Origin: Saprospiraceae bacterium
GTDB lineage: Bacteria; Bacteroidota; Bacteroidia; Chitinophagales; Saprospiraceae
Length of the DNA stretch: 33,917 bases
Assembly: GCA_020629315.1 (NCBI GenBank)
Contig: JAHDDO010000017.1
Span: 1 to 33,917 of the forward strand
Reading direction: 5' to 3'
Below are positions 26,836 through 33,917 of this stretch, one piece after another. The position numbers and the translations under genes are program-made. The notes under the pieces were generated by a model. It did not search any database. It was not told where the DNA came from and worked only from the letters and a program-made list of their open reading frames with translations. Numbering within the stretch: the stretch's first letter is position 1; each line of letters starts with the position of its first letter.

Positions 26836-27228
26836 ATGCATGATTTACTTACAAAGGCTGACATCATTGTATTGGTTGATTCGTTTTATGAACGAGTAAA
26901 AGAAGACGCTGTAATTGGTCCCATTTTTTTAGAACGAATAGCGTCGGATTCTTGGGATAAGCATATGTCTACTATGTATCGTTTTTGGAATTCTGTATTA
27001 TTTGGATCCGCGGATTATAGGGGTAATCCATTTTCGCATCACATCGACTTAGGGATAGAAGCTGCTCATTTTGAAAGATGGACCATTCTTTTTGAATCTA
27101 CACTGCGATCTTTGTTTGCAGGGCCTAATGTAGAAGAAGCTTTGATGAAGGCCCAAAATATGAGAATGATGTTTGAAGCAAAACTAGCGGCTATTCGTTC
27201 CAATCCAAATATAAAACCCATCTTGTAA
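26836..27228 (+). CDS. Group III truncated hemoglobin
   Basis: The 130-residue cytosolic heme protein of the 2/2 globin fold probably binds oxygen or nitric oxide. The group III pattern is clear: DSFYERVKEDAVIGPIF, then HMSTMYRFWNSVLFG, Y61-R-G-N-P, then H69 thirteen residues before Trp82, the spacing expected of the proximal F8 histidine. It lacks the group I/II glycine motifs. It follows the lipoprotein closely but has no obvious functional link to it. The structured repeat element lies directly after it. Confidence 0.93.
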   Translation: MHDLLTKADIIVLVDSFYERVKEDAVIGPIFLERIASDSWDKHMSTMYRFWNSVLFGSADYRGNPFSHHIDLGIEAAHFERWTILFESTLRSLFAGPNVEEALMKAQNMRMMFEAKLAAIRSNPNIKPIL

Positions 27229-27240
27229 TACCTTGCTGCA

Positions 27241-27357
27241 TGGTCATTTCGCACCAGGGGTATGGAAGTCCTTGCTGACGAATGTCAGTGAGGGTCCGTA
27301 GGACGGAACACTGGAATCGACCCGGTCCTGATGAAATCAGGAGGGGCCCAAATGCGC
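27241..27357 (+). repeat. Structured intergenic element, copy 2
   Basis: This non-coding stretch between the hemoglobin and ald stop codons has a closing helix (CATTT 27245-27249 with AAATG 27350-27354, continued by GCACC/GGGGC with one mismatch). It has three hairpins: CTGAC-GAAT-GTCAG (27275-27288), GTCC-GTA-GGAC (27294-27304) and TCCTGAT-GAA-ATCAGGA (27326-27342). The order, the GAA-type loops and the intervening GAA..C.CTGGA...GACC segment match the element at 1-102, while the stem bases differ and still pair. The local G+C content is higher than the neighbours'. It has no open frame. It may be a REP-like mobile element or a structured RNA; the transcribed strand is unknown. Confidence 0.65.
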
Positions 27358-28587
27358 TTAGAAATTTGATGTAAGTAACAATCCTATATCTCTATATTGA
27401 ATGCCAAAACGCTTACCTAAATATTTATTTGTCAGGCAGCCTTTAAAGGTATAGACACCGTGTCTGATACCCTTGTCATAGTACAGTAATCCGTCCATAG
27501 ACTGTGACTGACCGATCTTGATAAGAATGCCAGTGATGATATTCGAAATGGCAACAGAGGCCGTCCGTGGAACTCGAGACGGTATATTCGGCACACAATA
27601 ATGGATGACGCCGTGTTCTTTAAATGTGGGTTTGTCCAATGTCGTCATCTTGGATGTTTCTACACAACCGCCTTGATCAATACTTACATCTATGATCACT
27701 GAACCTTCTTTCATTTTTTCCACCATCGACTCGGTGACATAGATCGGTGTTCGGCCCAAATCACTGTGCACAGCTCCAATAAGAACATCGGCGCTCATAA
27801 GTTGGTATCCTAGGTACACAGGGTTAAAGGTTGAGGTATGCAGCGACTGACCTACCAATGATTGAATGCGCATCAATTTGGAAATGTCATTATCGAAGAT
27901 CCGGACGCTCGCTCCCAAACCTAGGGCTGCTTTGGTGGCGAACTCACCGACCACACCAGCACCCAGAATCACGACTTTGGCTGGCGGCACTCCAGAAACA
28001 CCTCCAAGAAGAACCCCACGTCCACCACTAGGTTCACTAAGCAGTTCTGAGGCCACGTTTATCACGCACATACCTGCTAGTTCACTCATCACCCGTACAA
28101 TTGGAAAGGAACCATTTTCGGCTTGGAGGTATTCCATGGCGATGGCTGTCACTTTCTTTTTAAGGAGGGTACGGATATATTCATCAGTGATATAGGGCAG
28201 ATGTAGCGGAGCTATTAATGTTTGTCCCGGTTTAAAGTATTGCAACTCCTCCATGGTTGGAGGTGTAATTTTTACTATGATATCCGATTCAAAGACCCGT
28301 TTTCTATCATTGGCAATTTCGGCCCCTGCATCCGAGAAATTCATATCTGTGAAGTGAGACTTAAGGCCCGCTTCTTTTTCTACGATTACGTTATGATCAT
28401 ATCCTGCTAAGGACCGAATAGAATTAGGCACTAAGGCCACCCGATTTTCGGCGAGTGTAGTTTCTTTAGGGATCCCAATGCTAAGTGATTGGGTTTTATC
28501 CATAACGGCCAACTTTTCGGTTTGTGTAGCGAACTGACCTTCAGTAAAGAAGCTAGAAAATGGGGTTTTTCCTTTGTTTTCGTCCAT
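27358..28587 (-). CDS. ald: Alanine dehydrogenase
   Basis: This NAD-dependent enzyme interconverts L-alanine with pyruvate and ammonium. The 409 residues include an N-terminal extension of about 35 residues, which I believe is usual in Bacteroidota forms. Visible features are GIPKET at 38-43, NRVAL..P, Lys106 (VKITPP) and His129 (PLHLP) matching the catalytic Lys/His, the NAD-binding GAGVVG at 209-214, and DVSIDQGG near 300. The product could also be an alanine-dehydrogenase-like transhydrogenase relative, but the motifs favour ald. It lies 8 bp downstream of tsaE in the same operon. Confidence 0.92.
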   Translation of the reverse strand: MDENKGKTPFSSFFTEGQFATQTEKLAVMDKTQSLSIGIPKETTLAENRVALVPNSIRSLAGYDHNVIVEKEAGLKSHFTDMNFSDAGAEIANDRKRVFESDIIVKITPPTMEELQYFKPGQTLIAPLHLPYITDEYIRTLLKKKVTAIAMEYLQAENGSFPIVRVMSELAGMCVINVASELLSEPSGGRGVLLGGVSGVPPAKVVILGAGVVGEFATKAALGLGASVRIFDNDISKLMRIQSLVGQSLHTSTFNPVYLGYQLMSADVLIGAVHSDLGRTPIYVTESMVEKMKEGSVIIDVSIDQGGCVETSKMTTLDKPTFKEHGVIHYCVPNIPSRVPRTASVAISNIITGILIKIGQSQSMDGLLYYDKGIRHGVYTFKGCLTNKYLGKRFGIQYRDIGLLLTSNF

Positions 28588-28595
28588 GATGTGAT

Positions 28596-29042
28596 TTATT
28601 TCTTAGTCTCAGAAGAATGATTAATCAATGACACTTCAGCCTCTCTACGACCATCATCTAATAAACGAATAGTAATCAGACAAAGGTTCAGATCTGTATA
28701 ATTTTCCAATATTAATTTTGGCCACTCTATAATGCAAATATTACTCGAATATAAGTAATCCTCAATGCCAATTTCCCACAAGTCTTCAATGGTATCCAGT
28801 CTATATAAATCCATATGATAAATGATGGGATCTTTTCCATACTCTTGGATAATGGAATAGGTTGGGGACGAAACCTCTTCTTCGATGCCAGATGACTGAC
28901 AAAAGGCCTTGGTAAAGCTGGTTTTGCCCACGCCTAAAGGTCCTTGAAGACAAATAATGGAGGGTGTATAAGCTGCTCTAAACTGGCTAACAAAGTCTTG
29001 CCAAGCAGTTACATTTTCTATAATATGGCTTTCTGATTCCAA
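28596..29042 (-). CDS. tsaE: tRNA threonylcarbamoyladenosine biosynthesis ATPase TsaE
   Basis: This 148-residue P-loop ATPase is needed with TsaB and TsaD to make t6A37 on ANN-decoding tRNAs. The Walker A motif GPLGVGKTS lies at 34-42, followed by SSPTYSIIQEY (58-68), HMDLYRL (76-82) and IIEWPKL (104-110; usually IEWPE/D). The start is TTG at 29042; no ATG lies nearby in frame. It shares a 132-bp divergent region with gyrB. Confidence 0.95.
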   Translation of the reverse strand: MESESHIIENVTAWQDFVSQFRAAYTPSIICLQGPLGVGKTSFTKAFCQSSGIEEEVSSPTYSIIQEYGKDPIIYHMDLYRLDTIEDLWEIGIEDYLYSSNICIIEWPKLILENYTDLNLCLITIRLLDDGRREAEVSLINHSSETKK

Positions 29043-29105
29043 TGAAACTGAATTAGGTGTAAAATAATGCCAAACGGCTTGAAAATAAAGGCTTTAGGCT
29101 TGTAA

Positions 29106-31130
<2,025 letters not shown>

Positions 31131-31166
31131 ACCTTGTTTTATTAAAAGCTAAAAGCAAATTATTAC

Positions 31167-31197
31167 TTGAATATAGTTTCGTAAAAGAATACTTTTG
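31167..31197 (+). promoter_or_regulatory. Probable promoter of ahcY (-33 TTG, -7 TAnnTTTG)
   Basis: TTG (31167-31169) and TACTTTTG (31190-31197, exact TAnnTTTG) are separated by 20 bases, the spacing typical of Bacteroidota promoters. They predict a start near 31204 and a leader of under 20 bases, which leaves no room for a SAH riboswitch. Confidence 0.65.
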
Positions 31198-31221
31198 CGG
31201 TCCAAATAAAAACAACGAATC

Positions 31222-32535
31222 ATGATCGGTACAGATAATACCCTTTCACATAAAGTAAAAGACATTTCATTAGCGGCATGGGGTCGTAAAGAAATACGAT
31301 TAGCAGAAGCAGAAATGCCAGGTTTGATGTCATTACGTGAAGAATATGGTGAAACAAAACCATTAGCTGGTGCTCGAATTGCGGGCTGCTTACACATGAC
31401 CATTCAAACAGCCGTACTTATTGAAACCCTGAAGGACTTAGGAGCTGAAGTAAGTTGGTCTTCATGTAATATTTTTTCCACACAAGATCATGCTGCTGCG
31501 GCTATTGCAGAAGCGGGTATTCCTGTATATGCATGGAAAGGAATGAATGAAGAGGAGTTTGATTGGGCCATCGAGCAGACACTCTTTGCTTTCGAAGGTG
31601 GAAAGCCATTAAACATGATCCTAGATGATGGCGGTGATTTAACGAATATGGTTCTTGATAGATATCCAGAATTAGTAAATGATATAAAAGGATTGTCGGA
31701 AGAGACAACAACAGGTGTGCACCGACTCTATGAGCGCATGAATAATGGTACGCTTCCAATGCCTGCGATCAATGTCAATGATTCTGTTACCAAATCAAAG
31801 TTTGATAACAAATACGGTTGTAAAGAATCATGTGTGGATGCGATTAGAAGAGCCACAGATGTTATGATGGCAGGTAAAGTAGCTGTAGTAGCAGGATATG
31901 GTGATGTAGGGAAGGGTAGTGCTGCTTCTTTGCAAGGTGCTGGTTGTAGAGTTATTGTATCTGAGATTGATCCAATCTGTGCATTACAAGCAGCCATGGA
32001 TGGTTTTGAAGTTAAGAAGATGAAGAATGCCATTCAAGAAGCTAACATAGTTGTAACAGCTACAGGTAATAAAGACATCATCACTTCAGATCATTTTAAA
32101 TTGATGAAGGATAAAACTATCGTTTGTAACATAGGTCACTTTGATAATGAAATCGATATGGCTTGGTTAAATACAAACTATGGTGAGAATAGAATCGAGG
32201 TGAAACCGCAAGTAGATCTTTACAATGTAGAAGGCAATGACATTATTGTTTTAGCAGAAGGTCGATTAGTAAATCTAGGTTGTGCTACAGGTCACCCATC
32301 ATTTGTAATGTCTAATTCATTTACCAATCAAGTATTGGCTCAGTTAGAAATCTGGCATAATGCTGATAAGTATGAGAACAAAGTATACATGCTTCCTAAG
32401 CATTTGGATGAGAAGGTAGCGCGATTACATTTAGCAAAGATCGGGGTAGAGCTTGAAGAGCTTACTGAAGATCAAGCGGAATATATTGGTGTTAAGAAAG
32501 AAGGACCTTTCAAACCAGAATACTACCGATACTAA
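31222..32535 (+). CDS. ahcY: Adenosylhomocysteinase (S-adenosylhomocysteine hydrolase)
   Basis: It splits S-adenosylhomocysteine into adenosine and homocysteine, recycling the product of methyl transfer. The 437 residues match the bacterial family. The catalytic/cofactor region includes [14 protein letters not shown], the NAD-binding [10 protein letters not shown] starting at Gly225, [11 protein letters not shown], and the C-terminal [14 protein letters not shown] and KPEYYRY end, which reaches into the partner subunit's NAD site. All motifs are intact. It has its own promoter. The DUF6702 gene follows 25 bp later. Confidence 0.97.
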   Translation: MIGTDNTLSHKVKDISLAAWGRKEIRLAEAEMPGLMSLREEYGETKPLAGARIAGCLHMTIQTAVLIETLKDLGAEVSWSSCNIFSTQDHAAAAIAEAGIPVYAWKGMNEEEFDWAIEQTLFAFEGGKPLNMILDDGGDLTNMVLDRYPELVNDIKGLSEETTTGVHRLYERMNNGTLPMPAINVNDSVTKSKFDNKYGCKESCVDAIRRATDVMMAGKVAVVAGYGDVGKGSAASLQGAGCRVIVSEIDPICALQAAMDGFEVKKMKNAIQEANIVVTATGNKDIITSDHFKLMKDKTIVCNIGHFDNEIDMAWLNTNYGENRIEVKPQVDLYNVEGNDIIVLAEGRLVNLGCATGHPSFVMSNSFTNQVLAQLEIWHNADKYENKVYMLPKHLDEKVARLHLAKIGVELEELTEDQAEYIGVKKEGPFKPEYYRY

Positions 32536-32560
32536 AAACGAGTAAACAAAATCTATTGAA

Positions 32561-33052
32561 TTGCTAGCCGGTTTAGCTTTATATCTATTTCTATTTGCTC
32601 ATGATATACACTTGAGCATGATGGAGGTAGAGTATGTAGCTGAACGGCAAGCACTTCAAATTACCGAAAGCATTTTCTTGGATGACCTAGATTTCACATT
32701 TGAAGATTTAGGTTTTGGCAAGCAGTTCCTGTGCACCGAAATGGAGACAGATACGGCAGAAGCGGTACTTCATGCCTATATGTCTGAGCGTTTATCATTC
32801 TCTATCAATGGAGAACCCGTTTTGTGGGAATTTATAGGCAAGGAGATCTCGCCTGATTTAGCTTCTGTTTATGTACATATCTATATACCGAATGTCGGTA
32901 CTTTGGAGAGTCTTACTATTGAGAATAGTGTGCTTTTTGAAAAGTATGATGATCAAAAAACAATTGTACATATAAAAGGCCCCAATCGCAAAAAAGACTA
33001 TTTGGTGCTTCATAGTAGAGAACGTTCAGGAACCATAACATACAAACCCTGA
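32561..33052 (+). CDS. DUF6702 family protein
   Basis: The 163-residue protein has a hydrophobic N-terminus ([11 protein letters not shown]) and then the DUF6702 pattern found in Bacteroidota: [48 protein letters not shown]. The body resembles a periplasmic beta-sandwich. The molecular role is unknown. No ATG is available: an in-frame stop lies at 32543-32545, leaving TTG at 32561 or an ATT at 32555 as start. As a result the signal peptide lacks the usual positive N-terminus. It probably belongs to the ahcY transcript and precedes yidD closely. Confidence 0.82.
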   Translation: MLAGLALYLFLFAHDIHLSMMEVEYVAERQALQITESIFLDDLDFTFEDLGFGKQFLCTEMETDTAEAVLHAYMSERLSFSINGEPVLWEFIGKEISPDLASVYVHIYIPNVGTLESLTIENSVLFEKYDDQKTIVHIKGPNRKKDYLVLHSRERSGTITYKP

Positions 33053-33078
33053 TCGAGATTCGTTTCGTAAAGTACATA

Positions 33079-33300
33079 TTGATTTTTCCTATCAGGCTCT
33101 ACCAATGGTTTATCTCTCCGTTGCTTCCAAACTCATGCAGATATTATCCAACATGTTCTGAGTATATGATTTTGGCGATAGAGGAATGGGGTTTTTTCAA
33201 GGGTTTTTATCTAGGTATAAAGCGTATTGGGCGTTGTCACCCTTGGGGTGACCATGGACATGATCCAGTGCCCAAGAATCCAAAGAGACAAAAACCATAG
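33079..33300 (+). CDS. yidD: Membrane protein insertion efficiency factor YidD
   Basis: This small membrane-associated protein helps YidC-dependent insertion of inner-membrane proteins. The 73 residues show the family signature: [25 protein letters not shown], and then [15 protein letters not shown], including the three conserved cysteines (Cys20, Cys26, Cys53). The start shown is TTG at 33079. The reading frame continues open upstream to the DUF6702 stop and would encode a few more residues resembling typical YidD N-termini ([11 protein letters not shown]), so a non-ATG start further upstream (ATT at 33058) is possible. The location away from rnpA/yidC is common in Bacteroidota. Confidence 0.93.
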   Translation: MIFPIRLYQWFISPLLPNSCRYYPTCSEYMILAIEEWGFFKGFYLGIKRIGRCHPWGDHGHDPVPKNPKRQKP

Positions 33301-33379
33301 GAGGATGTTCCAACCATTACAAGAAATGGGCGCGTCCTTATAATGTAAACACCTAACGAATAAAATAAACAAGCTAACT

Positions 33380-33868
33380 ATGAGAAAAATATTTTTTTAT
33401 GTTTCAATGGCAATGGTTACCATTTTCACCTCATGTGGAGACCCATGCGATGACAGAAACTGTATGAACGATTCTACTTGTGTGGATGGTGATTGTATTT
33501 GTTTAGATGGATACTCAGGCATCGATTGTGAAGTAGAGAATCGCTTAAGTTTTATCGGTGTATGGGATGGTCAAACTATGTGTGACAATGGAGAACCAGC
33601 TGTAGACGGAACTGTTGAAATTACGGCTGATTCTGCAAGTGCTGATCAAATTGTTATTAGCTACAATGATGGTACTATGCTAAATGCTACAGTTACATCT
33701 ACGAACACCTTCACAATTCCTGAGGTAACAGAGATTGATCCTCTTTTCGGATTGGAGATTACAGTTTCAGGTGCAGGAATGATTGACAACGGAGCATTAA
33801 TTGTAAATACGGCCTTTACCATAGAAGATTTAAGTACGACAAACTGTACATTCACCGGAACGATGTAA
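33380..33868 (+). CDS. Putative lipoprotein with EGF-like domain
   Basis: The 162-residue protein has a leader ending in a lipobox (IFTSC, Cys19). Immediately after it is a compact EGF-like module (about 23-51: CDDRNCMNDSTCVDGDCICLDGY..IDC) with six cysteines after the lipid Cys. A beta-rich domain with VWDGQTMCDNGEPAVDG and repeated Thr/Ser strands follows. It is likely exposed at the cell surface or in the periplasm. The EGF fold is unusual for a small bacterial lipoprotein but occurs in Bacteroidota. The function is unknown. Confidence 0.85.
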   Translation: MRKIFFYVSMAMVTIFTSCGDPCDDRNCMNDSTCVDGDCICLDGYSGIDCEVENRLSFIGVWDGQTMCDNGEPAVDGTVEITADSASADQIVISYNDGTMLNATVTSTNTFTIPEVTEIDPLFGLEITVSGAGMIDNGALIVNTAFTIEDLSTTNCTFTGTM

Positions 33869-33907
33869 TTTACATGTAACGTAAGAAGAAAAAGAAAAGG
33901 AGATCAC

Positions 33908-33917
33908 ATGAATTGTG
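33908..33917 (+). CDS. Possible start of a gene cut off by the window edge
   Basis: An ATG at 33908 follows a strong Shine-Dalgarno-like AAGGAG (33897-33902) at good spacing. Such a strong site is rare in this window. Only three codons are visible, so the product is unknown. Confidence 0.3.

Noticed and set aside
27241..27357. tRNA-like cloverleaf in structured element copy 2
   Set aside because: It has a closing stem and three hairpins, but no T-loop consensus, no recognisable anticodon arm and no acceptor end. It matches the element at 1-102 and not a tRNA.
27866..28195. Plus-strand open frame inside ald
   Set aside because: It is antisense to a clear enzyme gene, and its composition is that of a shadow frame (Pro/Arg/Thr rich).
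31141..31221. SAH riboswitch before ahcY
   Set aside because: The exact promoter match predicts a leader shorter than 20 bases, and no aptamer-like structure is present.

Overview
This looks like chromosomal DNA of an AT-rich, marine-type member of the Bacteroidota, probably of the Saprospiria/Lewinella kind (inference). The evidence is two secreted proteins with C-terminal type IX secretion (T9SS) sorting domains, many lipoproteins with short N-terminal lipoboxes, -7 elements of the Bacteroidota form TAnnTTTG, few Shine-Dalgarno sequences, a complete Na+-translocating NADH:quinone reductase operon, and the MopE-type metal-binding repeats seen in secreted Saprospiria proteins. I see no phage, insertion sequence with a transposase, CRISPR array, rRNA or tRNA.

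Layout. 1-2369: uvrC and mgsA on the minus strand. 2528-5079: a lipoprotein, then an ECF sigma factor translationally coupled to a protein that combines a short cytosolic segment, one membrane helix and a C-terminal beta-barrel-like domain. 5229-7952: two tandem paralogous lipoproteins convergent with an S41 peptidase. 8036-13439: two secreted S9 prolyl-oligopeptidase-type peptidases with a small secreted protein between them. 13764-20006: nqrABCDEF, ending in a strong terminator. 20100-27228: an alpha/beta hydrolase, a 979-residue repeat-rich T9SS cargo protein, a small membrane protein, an endonuclease/exonuclease/phosphatase-family protein, a second T9SS cargo protein, a lipoprotein and a group III truncated hemoglobin. 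27358-29042: tsaE-ald on the minus strand. 29175-33868: gyrB, ahcY, a DUF6702 protein, yidD and an EGF-like lipoprotein. The start of one more gene may be cut off at the right edge.

How it fits together. The Nqr complex (sodium-pumping respiration) is the main bioenergetic unit. The S9/S41 peptidases, lipoproteins and T9SS cargo suggest a cell envelope geared to protein and peptide use. uvrC, gyrB, tsaE, ahcY and yidD are housekeeping genes. The most unusual signals are: (i) two diverged but co-varying structured elements of about 100 bp (1-102 and 27241-27357), each directly against the stop codon of a minus-strand gene; (ii) the sigma factor/membrane-helix/barrel pair, which could be a single-protein envelope signalling route; (iii) an extra N-terminal membrane helix on NqrA; and (iv) a stretch of 45 identical residues with only synonymous changes shared by the tandem lipoproteins. 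No single system here is clearly new. Items (i) and (ii) are the best candidates.
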